From JAFGOG01 sp034429215 (GTDB lineage Bacteria; Chloroflexota; Anaerolineae; JAAYZQ01): a stretch of DNA of 64,000 nucleotides. The stretch covers positions 14,835-78,834 of the forward strand of contig DAOUGI010000040.1 in NCBI GenBank assembly GCA_034429215.1, in the 5' to 3' direction. The notes under the pieces were generated by a model. It worked only from the letters and a program-made list of their open reading frames with translations. It ran no database searches and had not been told where the DNA came from. Each line of letters starts with the position of its first letter. Positions within the stretch are counted from its first letter, which is position 1. Below are positions 25,391 to 34,627 of the stretch, piece by piece. The translations under genes were made by a program, and so were the position numbers.

Positions 25391-27489
25391 CGCTCGTCCA
25401 CTCCGCTGGCGCTGCGGGACTCTCGATCGCCTGCCGTGATTTGGTGCTTCTTGATTACTAGATTTCCCCAGCCGTCGACCGTCGCCGCCCAATCGGGCGG
25501 GATGGCCGTCGTCGTGTCGACCTGAAAGAGGATGGCCGGGCCCACGACAACGTTGCCCGACACGAGCCGCTCCCGTTCGTACAGCGCCGCCAGCAGCGGC
25601 CGGGCTGCGTGCGGCGTGCCGGGGTCGGCAAAATATACCGGCTTGTAGCCGCTGTGTGCCTTGCGCGGATCGACTTTGCCAGGCGGCTGTTTCGTAAACT
25701 GTGGTTTGGTCGTGCGCCCAACGGCCTTGAGCCGGACGTTGACAATCTCCACCGGCTCGCCCTCGCTGGAATAAGAAAAGCGCTGCCGGTGAGCGGTGTG
25801 GAAGGCGTATAAGGCCTGGCTCAAGACCTCGGCTCTTTGCGGAAGGGATCTCACATCGGGAGCGGACAGCGGGATTGTCAGCTCGTACGATTGGCCGGCA
25901 TAGCGCATGTCGAGGGCCGGCTCCAGTGCGATCTCTTCTTCGGCCAGCCCTTCGGCCAGCAAATCGGCGTGGGCCCGCCCGGCTAGCTGTTCCAGCGCCG
26001 CCGCCACCTGCTCCGCTTGGCTCCCATCGCCGCCGGCCGGGACCATCACTGTCTGCGAATAGTCTTTGACCACGTCGGCAAGGATCATCCCCAGTGCAGA
26101 CAGTACCCCGGGATGGGGCGGGATTAGCACGCGAGGGATTTGCAGCGCCGTGGCCAGCTCGCAGGCGTGCAGCGGGCCGGCCCCACCGAACGCCACCAGC
26201 GTGAACCGCCGTGGGTCGTGTCCCCGCTCGACCGAGATGGTACGGATCGCCCGCTCCATGTTCGAATTGGCCACCCGGATCACCCCCCAGGCCGCCGCTT
26301 CCAGTGGCAGGCTCAGCCGCCGCGCCAGCTCCTGCATCCGCGCTTGCGTGCGTGGCAGATCGAGCGCTACCTGGCCCCCCAAGGGATGGCCGGCGTCGAG
26401 GCGGCCCAGGATCAGGTTGGCGTCGGTCACTGTGATCTGATCCCCCCGGCCGTAGCACACCGGGCCGGGATCGGCGCCCGCGCTCTGCGGCCCCACCCGC
26501 AGCGCCCCTCCGGCGTCCAGGTAGGCGATCGACCCACCCCCGGCGCCCACTGTGTGGATATCGATGATCGGCAGCCGCAGCGGCAGGCCGGCTACCATTC
26601 CCTCGGCAGTCTCTTGGATGTGGCCGGGGCACAGCGAAACGTCGGTGCTGGTCCCCCCCATGTCGAAGGTGATCGCCTGCTCCAGCCCGGCCAGCCGGGC
26701 CAGCTCAAAGGCGCCTACCACACCGCCGGCCGGCCCCGACAGCGCCGTTCGCGCCGCCAGCCTGCCCGCCGCCCCGGCCGAGATGGCGCCGCCGTTCGAC
26801 TGCATGATGCGCAGGCGCCGTCCACCCAGTTGCTGCTCCAGGTTGGCCAAGTAACGGCTCATCAGCGGCGCCACGTAGGCGTTGATCACCGTCGTAGATG
26901 TCCGCTCATACTCGCGGTATTCGGGCAGCACCTCCGACGACAATGACACAAAGGGCGCATTCGCCCCCCCCAGCTTGGTGATGCGGGCGCCTACCTGCCG
27001 CTCGTGGTCGGGATAGAGGAAGGAAAAGAGGAAGCAGACCGCCACCGACTCGATCCCTTCGGCCAGGATCTGGCCGATCACCGCTTCGGCGGCAGCCAGG
27101 TTGAGTGGGATGACCACAGTCCCATGGCGATCCACCCGCTCGGGCACTTCAAAACGCCACTCGGCCGGAACCAGCGGCGCTGGCCTGGTGGGGTGCAATG
27201 CGTACAGATCGGGCCGCGTCTGCCGGCCGATCTCCAGGACGTCGCCAAAGCCGGCGGTCGTGATCAGTGCGGTGCGCGCCCCGTGTCGCTCCAGCAGAGC
27301 GTTGGTCGCCACGGTGGCCCCGTGCACCACCGCGGCATCCGGCTCTGCCTCGATCATGGCGATCCCCTGCACGATCGCTTCCGACGGGTCGCGGGCCGAG
27401 GTCAGCAGCTTGAGGATGCGGACCCGGCCCGCGCCGTCCAGTAACACCAGGTCGGTGAAGGTTCCGCCGACGTCGATGCCGAGGATCAT
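25387..27489 (-). CDS. hyuA: hydantoinase A / 5-oxoprolinase alpha-type subunit
   Basis: A 700-residue ASKHA-fold ATPase subunit. The N-terminal phosphate-binding motif is GIDVGGTFTDLVLLDG. It is followed by VVHGATVATNALLERHGARTALITT, the domain junction SGPAGGVVGAFELA, and FDMGGTSTDVSLCPG. Full HyuA length. The pair is split as in bacterial N-methylhydantoinases rather than fused as in eukaryotic 5-oxoprolinase. Neither transporter nor amino-acid racemase genes flank it to indicate the substrate. A 14-base-arm palindrome lies between it and the upstream membrane-protein gene. Confidence 0.88.
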   Translation of the reverse strand: MILGIDVGGTFTDLVLLDGAGRVRILKLLTSARDPSEAIVQGIAMIEAEPDAAVVHGATVATNALLERHGARTALITTAGFGDVLEIGRQTRPDLYALHPTRPAPLVPAEWRFEVPERVDRHGTVVIPLNLAAAEAVIGQILAEGIESVAVCFLFSFLYPDHERQVGARITKLGGANAPFVSLSSEVLPEYREYERTSTTVINAYVAPLMSRYLANLEQQLGGRRLRIMQSNGGAISAGAAGRLAARTALSGPAGGVVGAFELARLAGLEQAITFDMGGTSTDVSLCPGHIQETAEGMVAGLPLRLPIIDIHTVGAGGGSIAYLDAGGALRVGPQSAGADPGPVCYGRGDQITVTDANLILGRLDAGHPLGGQVALDLPRTQARMQELARRLSLPLEAAAWGVIRVANSNMERAIRTISVERGHDPRRFTLVAFGGAGPLHACELATALQIPRVLIPPHPGVLSALGMILADVVKDYSQTVMVPAGGDGSQAEQVAAALEQLAGRAHADLLAEGLAEEEIALEPALDMRYAGQSYELTIPLSAPDVRSLPQRAEVLSQALYAFHTAHRQRFSYSSEGEPVEIVNVRLKAVGRTTKPQFTKQPPGKVDPRKAHSGYKPVYFADPGTPHAARPLLAALYERERLVSGNVVVGPAILFQVDTTTAIPPDWAATVDGWGNLVIKKHQITAGDRESRSASGVDER

Positions 27490-27508
27490 GGGTGCGTCAT
27501 GGCTTTCT

Positions 27509-27542
27509 AGGCCTCCGAGGTCTACCGTGACCTCGGAGGCCT
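27509..27542. repeat. stop-proximal palindrome AGGCCTCCGAGGTC
   Basis: Perfect 14-base arms (27509-27522 and 27529-27542) with a six-base loop. It begins nine bases after the stop of the membrane-protein gene (minus strand) and ends 20 bases before hyuA. It likely terminates or processes the upstream message. Confidence 0.8.
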
Positions 27543-27550
27543 CAAGGATC

Positions 27551-28507
27551 TCAGGACTCGGCGGGCTGTACCACTACCGCCGCGGGCTCGTCGGCCTGGC
27601 GGACCATCTCCCGGTAGGCCAGGGTCCAGGTCGCCGAGGTGAAGGTGTTGATCACGCTGCTGATCAGGGCGCCCAGGATCATGGCGATAAGGCTGCCGCC
27701 GCAGATCGGCACCAGAACCCATCCTTCGAAGTCACCCGAAGTGGCGCCCAGCATGCCGATGACCGGTAGGGCGACGGCCATCACTATCGCAACCACGATG
27801 CCGCCGATGACCAGGCCGATGGCCAAAAAGATCACCCAGAAGACCAGGGTCGGCCCGACGTTCGCCTTGAGCACCTGCCAGCCTCGCTTAAAGGCGTCGA
27901 TCCAGCCCAGCCCTTCCAGCACGGCGGCCCGCTCCGCATAGGTTTGGATCAGGCTCAGCACCAGGCTGAGGATGAGCGCGCCGCAGCAAAAGATTCCGGC
28001 GCAGCCGACGCCGCCCACACCCAGTGCGGCGAGCGGGTTTGACTCTTCAGAGCCTTCGACAATACCCCAGATCGACAGTCCGAGCACAGCGAGAGAGGCC
28101 ATCATGATCAAGAACGAAGGTAGCCCGGCCAGGATCCCGATGCCAAACAGCGACCAGAATCGCTTGCGGCCCGCTCGCCAGGCTTGGCCAAACCTGGTGC
28201 CGCCTTCATCCTCCACCTGTTGCACCCCGGCGATCAGTCCGCCCCGGGCGATGACCGACACTACCCACAGCGCGATGCCGATCAGGATCGCCACACAGGC
28301 CACAGCGACGATGGCGGCGATGATCGCCCCGCTGATCTCGGGGTCGATCTGCCAGCCTTCCCAGTCGCCGGTCGATGAGGAATAGTTGCTGCCTCCTCCA
28401 CCGCCGCCCCCGCCCTGGCCCAGGGCGGCCAGAAAGCCGAGGACCCACAGAATCTTCCACTTCCAGGTGATCTCCCACGCACGCTTTAAAACTTTGCCAT
28501 AGTCCAT
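27551..28507 (-). CDS. six-helix membrane protein (DUF7544-like)
   Basis: A 318-residue integral membrane protein. An amphipathic start (MDYGKVLKRAWEITWKWKILW) leads to about six transmembrane helices. A run of eight glycines interrupts the first exterior loop, and cytoplasmic loops hold TRFGQAWRAGRKRFWSLFG and WIDAFKRGWQVLKANVG. These repeated 'aWr.gr..fw.lfg' loops are seen in a broad family of uncharacterised proteins and in the membrane domain of some glycerophosphodiester phosphodiesterases. No catalytic residues are evident. The ATG at 28507 follows AGGAGGGG closely and was preferred to the in-frame codon 12 residues upstream. Confidence 0.75.
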   Translation of the reverse strand: MDYGKVLKRAWEITWKWKILWVLGFLAALGQGGGGGGGGSNYSSSTGDWEGWQIDPEISGAIIAAIVAVACVAILIGIALWVVSVIARGGLIAGVQQVEDEGGTRFGQAWRAGRKRFWSLFGIGILAGLPSFLIMMASLAVLGLSIWGIVEGSEESNPLAALGVGGVGCAGIFCCGALILSLVLSLIQTYAERAAVLEGLGWIDAFKRGWQVLKANVGPTLVFWVIFLAIGLVIGGIVVAIVMAVALPVIGMLGATSGDFEGWVLVPICGGSLIAMILGALISSVINTFTSATWTLAYREMVRQADEPAAVVVQPAES

Positions 28508-28607
28508 TTTAACCCCTCCTTGCGAAAAATGATTCAACCACAAAGGTCACGAAGGCAATCAAGGTCATGGCAACTCTTTGTGATTACTAACATCATTACG
28601 TCTTGGT

Positions 28608-28624
28608 GGCGCAATCGTTGCGCC
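28608..28624. repeat. short hairpin in the guaA/membrane-protein gap
   Basis: GGCGCAA-TCG-TTGCGCC, a perfect seven-base-pair stem. The gap 28508-28732 also has simple sequence resembling degraded intergenic repeats (CCACAAAGGTCACGAAGG and CCAATCCAAAATCCAGAATC). I see no gene in it. Confidence 0.4.
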
Positions 28625-28732
28625 CGCTACCCTGACATTCTGCCACCATTTGCCGGTCGGTGCATGACCGCTGTCTGACATCGTCTCCCTCGAGTTATCA
28701 CCAATCCAAAATCCAGAATCGAAAAATCCTTC

Positions 28733-30307
28733 TCACTCCCACTCGATGGTAGCTGGGGGCTTGCTGGTGATGTCATAGACGACGCGGTTTACCGCGGCCA
28801 CCTCGTTCACGATGCGGCTGCTGGCCCGGGCCAGCAGGTCGTAGGGCAGGCGGGCCCAGTCGGCGGTCATGAAATCGTTGGTGGTCACCGCTCGGAGGGC
28901 GATGGTATAGCCGTAGGTCCGCTCGTCGCCCATCACTCCCACGCTGCGCACCGGCAGCAGCACGGCGAACGACTGGGCCGTTCCTTCCCCCTCTTTCTGG
29001 CGCAGCAGTCCCGCCGTCGCCAGTTCTTGCACGAAAATCGCATCGGCCGCTCGCAGTGTCTCCAGCCGCTCCCAGGTCACCTCGCCCAGGATGCGCACGG
29101 CCAGTCCCGGTCCGGGGAAGGGCTGGCGGTACACGATCTCGTCGGGCAGCCCCATCTCCTTGCCCGCCGCCCGCACTTCGTCCTTGAACAGGAAGCGCAG
29201 CGGCTCGACCAGTTCCATGCGCATCTCCTCCGGCAGGCCGCCGACATTGTGGTGGGTCTTGATCCGCTGAGCCCCCGGCCGGCCGGCCCCGGCGCTCTCG
29301 ATCACATCGGGGTAGATGGTCCCCTGAGCCAGGTACTGGAACTCGCCCAGCCGGGCTGCCTCCCGCTCGAAAATGCGCACAAACCCGGCGCCGATGATGC
29401 GCCGCTTCTCCTCCGGCTCGACCACGCCGGCCAGCGCTGCCACCATCTCCCCCGCTGCGTCCACCGCTGCCAGCCGCATCCCCTGCTCCTGGCGAAAGGT
29501 GCGCACCACCTGTTCCGGCTCTCCCTGCCGCAGCAGGCCGTGATCGACAAAGACGCAGGCGAGCTGCTCGCCCACCGCCCGGTGGACCAGCGCCGCCGTC
29601 ACCGCGGAATCGACCCCGCCCGACAGGGCGCACAGGACCAGGCCGTCGCCTACCTGGCGGCGGATGGCCGCCACACTCTCGGCGATAAAGCTGCCCGCCG
29701 TCCAGGTTCCGATCAAGCCGCAGCCGTGGGTCAGGAAATTGCGAATGATCGCTGCCCCGTGTGGGGTGTGCACCACCTCGGGGTGGAACTGCAGGCCAAA
29801 CAGCCGCCGGCCCGGGTGGGTCATTGCCGCGATCGGCGAATTGTCGGTCTGGGCCACCACCTTAAAGCCGGGCGGGATCGCCTCGATCCGGTCGCCGTGG
29901 CTCATCCACACCGGCTGGGCAAAGGGCAGGTTGGCAAAGAGCAGGCAGCTAAGGTCGATCACCTCCAGCAGCGCCAGCCCATACTCCCTCCGCCCGGCCG
30001 GGGCAACCCGGCCCCCCAGGTTGTGGGCCAGGAGCTGCATCCCGTAGCATATGCCCAACACCGGCAGCCCGCTGTCCAGAACATAGGCCGGCAACTGCGG
30101 CGCATCCGGCTCGTAGACGCTGCCCGGCCCGCCGCTCAGGATGAAACCGCGCGGCCTGACCGCCATCACCTCCTCGGCTGGAGCGTCGTAGCGGAACAGC
30201 TCGCAATAGACGTGCGCCTCGCGCACCCGCCGGGCGATGATCTGGCTGTACTGCGACCCAAAGTCGAGGATGGCTACCGCTTCGCGCTCCGGCGCCTGCT
30301 CGCTCAT
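28733..30307 (-). CDS. guaA: GMP synthase (glutamine-hydrolysing)
   Basis: Converts XMP to GMP using ATP and glutamine; 524 residues, full length. The class I glutamine amidotransferase domain (1-200) has the nucleophile cysteine in GICYGMQLL and the His/Glu pair in FHPEVVHT. The ATP pyrophosphatase domain has the PP-loop SGGVDSAV, and the C-terminal dimerisation domain ends in KPPATIEWE, the typical GMP-synthase end. It lies 15 bases after xpt on the same strand, so guanine and xanthine salvage and GMP synthesis are probably co-transcribed from the xpt promoter. I see no purine riboswitch in the 34-base xpt leader. Confidence 0.97.
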   Translation of the reverse strand: MSEQAPEREAVAILDFGSQYSQIIARRVREAHVYCELFRYDAPAEEVMAVRPRGFILSGGPGSVYEPDAPQLPAYVLDSGLPVLGICYGMQLLAHNLGGRVAPAGRREYGLALLEVIDLSCLLFANLPFAQPVWMSHGDRIEAIPPGFKVVAQTDNSPIAAMTHPGRRLFGLQFHPEVVHTPHGAAIIRNFLTHGCGLIGTWTAGSFIAESVAAIRRQVGDGLVLCALSGGVDSAVTAALVHRAVGEQLACVFVDHGLLRQGEPEQVVRTFRQEQGMRLAAVDAAGEMVAALAGVVEPEEKRRIIGAGFVRIFEREAARLGEFQYLAQGTIYPDVIESAGAGRPGAQRIKTHHNVGGLPEEMRMELVEPLRFLFKDEVRAAGKEMGLPDEIVYRQPFPGPGLAVRILGEVTWERLETLRAADAIFVQELATAGLLRQKEGEGTAQSFAVLLPVRSVGVMGDERTYGYTIALRAVTTNDFMTADWARLPYDLLARASSRIVNEVAAVNRVVYDITSKPPATIEWE

Positions 30308-30322
30308 CGTCCTCTGCCTTTC

Positions 30323-30895
30323 CTACGGCGCCAGCACAATCCGGCCGTCGCTCATGTCGGTCACCGTTGCCAGCGCCTCGAGCGGGATCCCCAATGACTC
30401 CAGCTCCTCCCGTCCCCCTTCGAACGACTTTTCGATCAGCGCCCCGATGCCTACCAGCTCCGCCCCGGCGTGCTTGACCAGCCGCACCAGCGCGCCAATC
30501 GTCTGGCCGCTGGCCAAGAAATCGTCGATGATCAGCACCCGGTCGCCAGGTCCCAGGAACTCGGGCGACACCATCATAAACACGGAAATGCCCTTTGTGT
30601 GCGACGGGGCCGCTTCGACGTACACCGGATCGGTCATAGTCACCGGCTTGGTCTTGCGGGCATAGACCACCGGCACCTTCAGCCACAGGGCCGTGGTCAG
30701 CGCCGGGGCGATGCCTGAAATCTCGGCGGTCAACACCTTGGTCGCCCTGGTCTCGGTAAAGCGGGCCGCCAGCTCCCGGCCGGCCTCCATCATTAGCTCG
30801 GCGTCCACCTGGTGGTTGATAAAGCCGTCCACCTTGAGGATCCCCCGCCCCAGGTTTTGCCCCTGGGTCCGGATCCGCTCCTTGAGTGCTTCCAT
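30323..30895 (-). CDS. xpt: xanthine phosphoribosyltransferase
   Basis: Type I phosphoribosyltransferase of 190 residues that joins xanthine (or guanine) to PRPP. The PRPP-binding motif is VLIIDDFLASGQT; the N-terminal MEALKERIRTQGQNLGRGILKVDGFINHQVD is the hallmark of the Xpt group, as is the hood segment TKPVTMTDPVYVEA. The ATG at 30895 follows AAGGAG by about eight bases; an in-frame start 11 codons upstream was rejected. First gene of the xpt-guaA transcript. Confidence 0.93.
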   Translation of the reverse strand: MEALKERIRTQGQNLGRGILKVDGFINHQVDAELMMEAGRELAARFTETRATKVLTAEISGIAPALTTALWLKVPVVYARKTKPVTMTDPVYVEAAPSHTKGISVFMMVSPEFLGPGDRVLIIDDFLASGQTIGALVRLVKHAGAELVGIGALIEKSFEGGREELESLGIPLEALATVTDMSDGRIVLAP

Positions 30896-30928
30896 GGACT
30901 CCACTCCTTTTGTTTTTCGGCCGGACAC

Positions 30929-30957
30929 AGTCTACCACAACCGGCCCAAGCTGGCAA
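30929..30957 (-). promoter_or_regulatory. promoter of xpt-guaA
   Basis: TTGCCA (30952-30957), 17-base spacer and TAGACT (30929-30934) on the minus strand. It is divergent from the nurA promoter 18 bases away; both share the same -35 sequence. Confidence 0.75.
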
Positions 30958-30974
30958 GTAAGAGGGTGTTTCCT

Positions 30975-31003
30975 TTGCCATCCTGTCCTGATTAAGGTAT
31001 AAT
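30975..31003 (+). promoter_or_regulatory. promoter of the nurA-herA cluster
   Basis: TTGCCA (30975-30980), 17-base spacer and TATAAT (30998-31003). The leader is only about ten bases and begins at the ribosome binding site AGGGGA. Confidence 0.85.
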
Positions 31004-31020
31004 GGTACCTAGGGGAAATC

Positions 31021-32193
31021 ATGACACTGGAGCTGACCAAAGTCGCCGCCCAGATCGAAGAGATGAGCCGGGTGCTGGCCGAGCGGCGGCGGCGCCACAA
31101 CAAGGTCCTACCCGCCGCCCAAGAGCTGTTGCATCAGTTCGCCCACGACCAGGAGGAGCTGTGCCGTATTGCCGCCTCCGATCCGGGCCAGCGGCTTCGC
31201 TGCGCCGCGCCTGGTGACGAGCCGCTGGACGTGGCGCTGCCTCCCCCCCCCATGCCGGCGCAGGCGGTGCTGATCGCTGCCGACGGCTCGCAGATCTACC
31301 CCGACCGCCATGGGCCGGTTTTTTACTACGCCATCAACATCGGCTCTATCGTCTTTCGCCACGGCAGCGGCCAGGCGCCCACCGCCTCGACCGATCCCCG
31401 TCTCTACTACACCGAGGACAAGGTCTATCCTGGCGGCAACCCGATTCAGAGTGACCTGGTCGACGTCGAACGGTCGGTGGAGGAGATGCGTACCTTGACC
31501 GACCTGATTTTGGCCGAATGCGGCTCTGGATCGCCCTGCCTGGGCCTGACCGATGGGTCGTTGCTGTTGTGGATAGAGCGGGCTGCACTGCCCTCCGATC
31601 GCCAGACCGACCTTCTTGCCGCCTATCTGGCTTGCCTGGGCCGGTTGCGGGCTGCGCAGGGGCCGGCAGCGGCCGGGTTCGTCAGCCGCCCGCACAGCGC
31701 CGAGGTAGTGGCCTTGCTCTACCTGCGTCAGATGGAGGAGAGCCAGCGCGGCCAGGTAAAAAGCCTATCCGAGACCCCCTACCGGGGCCTGACCGACCGA
31801 GCGCTGTTCCGCTTTCTCCAGTCGGGTGAGCGATCAGCCCTCTTCGCCCGGGGCACGGCCGCCAACGAACGCTACCGGGCCGAGGGCCACCGGATCTGGT
31901 TCTTTTACCTGAACACCGGCACCGAGATTGCCCGCGTCGAGCTGCCCGAGTGGCTGGCCTGCCGGCCCCAGGCGCTGAGCCTGGTCCATGCGGCGGTGAT
32001 GGACCAATGCCGGTTCAACAACGGCTATCCCTACATCCTCACCCGTGCCGACGAGCAGGCAGTGATCCAGGGTGAGGAGCGGGAGGCACTGGAGGCGATG
32101 CTGGCCAGGGCCATGCTCCGCCATGGCCTCGACCTGCCGGAGCTGTCGCGCAAGGCGCAGCAGAAGCAGGTCGCGCGGTGGCGACGACGATAG
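31021..32193 (+). CDS. nurA: NurA-type 5'-3' nuclease
   Basis: A 390-residue NurA-domain nuclease that, with the HerA translocase, resects DNA double-strand ends for homologous recombination (known from archaea; also in some bacteria). The N-terminus is a coiled coil (about 1-45, EEMSRVLAERRRRHNK). The nuclease core begins with the metal-binding aspartate in AADGSQIYPDRHGP and continues with the second in GLTDGSLLLW. VSRPHSAEVVALL and a C-terminal histidine in RNNGYPY-like context complete the family pattern. It opens the cluster; a mobile-looking repeat separates it from the next gene by 135 bases. Confidence 0.85.
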   Translation: MTLELTKVAAQIEEMSRVLAERRRRHNKVLPAAQELLHQFAHDQEELCRIAASDPGQRLRCAAPGDEPLDVALPPPPMPAQAVLIAADGSQIYPDRHGPVFYYAINIGSIVFRHGSGQAPTASTDPRLYYTEDKVYPGGNPIQSDLVDVERSVEEMRTLTDLILAECGSGSPCLGLTDGSLLLWIERAALPSDRQTDLLAAYLACLGRLRAAQGPAAAGFVSRPHSAEVVALLYLRQMEESQRGQVKSLSETPYRGLTDRALFRFLQSGERSALFARGTAANERYRAEGHRIWFFYLNTGTEIARVELPEWLACRPQALSLVHAAVMDQCRFNNGYPYILTRADEQAVIQGEEREALEAMLARAMLRHGLDLPELSRKAQQKQVARWRRR

Positions 32194-32232
32194 GGCGGAC
32201 GTAGATGAACGCAGATTAACGCTGGTGGATGC

Positions 32233-32297
32233 TGTCATTCTAAGCGAAGCGAAGAATCTCTTGGCAAGAAAGACCCTTCGCTGCGCTCAGGGTGACA
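32233..32297. repeat. MITE-like inverted repeat (TGTCATTCTRAGCGAAGCG family), copy 1
   Basis: A 65-base element bounded by TGTCA and TGACA. Its 22-base arms are imperfect complements (AAGCGAAGCGAAG against CTTCGCTGCGCTC) around an AATCTC-containing loop. Similar elements are common in intergenic regions of many bacteria. A larger variant lies at 46246-46384. Confidence 0.75.
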
Positions 32298-32328
32298 AGC
32301 CCGTGTCCAACAAGATGGAGTATAGCGT

Positions 32329-32910
32329 ATGGAGATAGAGGTAGGGAGGATCATCAGGTCGAGCACGGCGCGGTTTGCGGTGGGGTGCCAGGTGTTGCGA
32401 CCCCAGGTTCCGGTCTTTGGGTCGCTGGTGAAGGTGAGGGCGCTGGGCGACGACGAGATCTATGGGCTGATCCACGACGTGATGATGGAAGACGACCCCT
32501 TTGTACGGCAGATGGCCGTGCTGGACGATGTCAGGCCCGAGTTCATCGAGGATCAGCGCCGCAACCGCCAGGTGCCGATCGAGGTTGGAGTGCTGGTGGT
32601 CGGCTATCGGCACGACGGGCGGGTCTATCACTGGCTGCCGCCGCAGCCGCCGCTCAGTCTGGACGTGATCTATACCTGCCCGGCCGAAGAGCTGGTCGCC
32701 TTTACCGAGCGGTTTGACTATTTCCGGCTGGTGCTCGACAACCGCGATCTGCCGGCCGACGAGCTGCTGGCGGCTGACCTGCGCTACGCCGCCGAGGCCC
32801 GGGGTGCGGCCGGCCAAGATTTTTTAGTCGATGCCGGCCGGGAGCTGGCCCGCCTGCTGGCGGTCGATCTGCCCCGGTTGGACAGTATCCTGCGGAGGAT
32901 GAGAAGGTGA
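32329..32910 (+). CDS. HAS-barrel-like protein between nurA and herA
   Basis: A 193-residue protein of unknown function. Its N-terminal 75 residues (EVGRIIRSSTARFAVGC, then VFGSLVKVRALGDDEIYGLIHDV) follow the pattern of the HAS barrel, a small beta domain found at the N-terminus of HerA and archaeal ATP synthase subunits. The C-terminal half is helical and acidic (AEELVAFTERFDYFRLVLDN). It overlaps herA by four bases (GTGA), so it is likely made in stoichiometric amounts with HerA and may be a stand-alone accessory subunit of the NurA-HerA machine. The function is inference from position and the barrel pattern. Confidence 0.65.
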   Translation: MEIEVGRIIRSSTARFAVGCQVLRPQVPVFGSLVKVRALGDDEIYGLIHDVMMEDDPFVRQMAVLDDVRPEFIEDQRRNRQVPIEVGVLVVGYRHDGRVYHWLPPQPPLSLDVIYTCPAEELVAFTERFDYFRLVLDNRDLPADELLAADLRYAAEARGAAGQDFLVDAGRELARLLAVDLPRLDSILRRMRR

Positions 32911-34619
32911 CCGACACCACTCTCGACGATTGGTTTCCCCGCACCCCGGTCGAACCCGAGGCGGCCGAGCAGGTCCGCCGGCTGGGCATCGTGTCCGGCG
33001 GGGCGCTGAGCAAAGGGCTGAGCATCAAGCTGGACCGCGGCGCGTTAGTGGAAGGGATGGCGGTGGGCCGCTACGTCGTGGTCCACGGCCAGACCGGCCG
33101 CCGCTTTTTCAGTATTATCACCGACGTGGCCCTGGACAGCACCAACCCGGCCATCGAAAAGACCCCGCCTGACACCTCCGACCCCTTCCTGGCCCAGGTT
33201 TACCAGGGCAGCAGCGCCTTTGGCCGCCTGGAAGTGTCGCCCATGCTGGTCCTGGATGAAGGGGCCGACGAACCCAAGCCGGTCAAGACGGTGCCGGCCC
33301 ACTTTTCGCCCGTCTACGAGGCCACCGAGGACGACGTGAACCGGGTCTTTGGCGCGGCCGACGAGCGGCATTTCTATGTTGGCACGCCGCTGGATATGGA
33401 GAATGTCCGGGTGTGCCTCAACCTTGAACGGCTGGTGGAACGATCGAGCGGGGTGTTTGGCAAGAGCGGCACCGGCAAGACCTTCCTGTCGCGGACGCTG
33501 CTGGCCGGCATCATTAGGCACAACGTGGCGGTCAACCTCATCTTTGACATGCACAACGAGTACGGCTGGGAGAGCCAGGGCGAAGCCGGTTATGGGGTCA
33601 AAGGGCTGCGCCAGCTTTTCCCGTCGAAGGTCAGCGTCATGACGCTCGATCGCCAGTCGTCGGACCGGCGGCAAAGCAAGTGGGATTATGAGATCCAGAT
33701 CGGCTACGACCAGATCGAGCCGGAAGACGTCGACATGCTCAGCAGCCTGATGGCCCTCAGCGACGTCCAGGTGGGCGCCCTGTACGATCTTTACAGGCGG
33801 CTGGGTTCTAACTGGATCGTCAAGCTGCTGGAAGAGGGCGACGACGAGCTAATCGCCGAAGGCTCGGCCGAACTCAAAGCACTGGTGGACGAGGGCAAGC
33901 TGGCCTCTGGCACGCTGGGAGCCATCCAGCGCAAGCTTGGCCTGTTCCGCCGTTTCGGCTTTTTGCAGCCGCGGGTCCAGGAGGACGTGGTCGGCAAGAT
34001 CATGGACTATCTGAGCCGGGACATGAACGTCGTGCTCGAGTTTGGGCGCTACGGCAGCAACCTGGAGGCCTATATCCTGGTGGCCAACTACCTGACGCGC
34101 CGCATCCACAAGGAGTACGTGCGGCGCAAGGAGGCGGCGCTGGGCGAGAAGAACAAAGGACCGCGCCCTCTGGTGATCACCATCGAGGAGGCCCACAAAT
34201 TCCTCGACCCGGCCATCGCCCGGCAGACGATCTTTGGGACGATCGCCCGCGAGCTGCGCAAGTACAACGTCACGCTGCTGATCGTCGACCAGCGGCCCAG
34301 CGGCATTGACGGCGAGGTGATGAGCCAGATCGGAACGCGGGTGACGGCCCTGCTGGACAATGAGCCCGACATCCAGGCGGTGTTCACCGGGGTGGCGGGG
34401 TCGGCCCAATTGCGCCAGGTGCTGGCCCGCCTCGACACCCGCCAGCAGGCGTTGATCCTGGGTCACGCCGTGCCGATGCCGGTGGTAGTCCAGACCCGGC
34501 CCTACGGCCCCGAGCTGTACGCCGAGGTGGGCCACGTTGAGGGCGAGCATCTGCAGGAGAAGCTGGCGCAGAATGTGAACCTGCTGCGCGGGGACAAGGA
34601 TTTTGAGGGGTTTGACTAG
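32907..34619 (+). CDS. herA: HerA-family DNA translocase ATPase
   Basis: A 570-residue hexameric FtsK/HerA ATPase that pumps double-stranded DNA toward the NurA nuclease. The HAS barrel occupies about residues 25-80 (LGIVSGGALSKGLSIKL and VGRYVVVHG). Walker A is GKSGTGKT at 185-192, Walker B is LVITIEEAHKFLDP, and a sensor/arginine region includes FGTIARELRKYNVTLLIVDQRPSG. The start is GTG at 32907 overlapping the previous stop. nurA and herA in one cluster is the arrangement seen in archaea, where mre11-rad50 are usually adjacent; those partners are not present here. Confidence 0.92.
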   Translation: MTDTTLDDWFPRTPVEPEAAEQVRRLGIVSGGALSKGLSIKLDRGALVEGMAVGRYVVVHGQTGRRFFSIITDVALDSTNPAIEKTPPDTSDPFLAQVYQGSSAFGRLEVSPMLVLDEGADEPKPVKTVPAHFSPVYEATEDDVNRVFGAADERHFYVGTPLDMENVRVCLNLERLVERSSGVFGKSGTGKTFLSRTLLAGIIRHNVAVNLIFDMHNEYGWESQGEAGYGVKGLRQLFPSKVSVMTLDRQSSDRRQSKWDYEIQIGYDQIEPEDVDMLSSLMALSDVQVGALYDLYRRLGSNWIVKLLEEGDDELIAEGSAELKALVDEGKLASGTLGAIQRKLGLFRRFGFLQPRVQEDVVGKIMDYLSRDMNVVLEFGRYGSNLEAYILVANYLTRRIHKEYVRRKEAALGEKNKGPRPLVITIEEAHKFLDPAIARQTIFGTIARELRKYNVTLLIVDQRPSGIDGEVMSQIGTRVTALLDNEPDIQAVFTGVAGSAQLRQVLARLDTRQQALILGHAVPMPVVVQTRPYGPELYAEVGHVEGEHLQEKLAQNVNLLRGDKDFEGFD

Positions 34620-34627
34620 GTTTTCTC

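Noticed and set aside
25391..26632. N-terminal extension of the hyuB reading frame, adding over 400 residues.
   Set aside because: The extension overlaps hyuA, is Arg/Gly/Ala-rich without domain similarity, and family alignment places the start at 25390.
30896..30928. A purine riboswitch before xpt-guaA.
   Set aside because: The promoter leaves a leader of only about 30 bases, too short for the aptamer.
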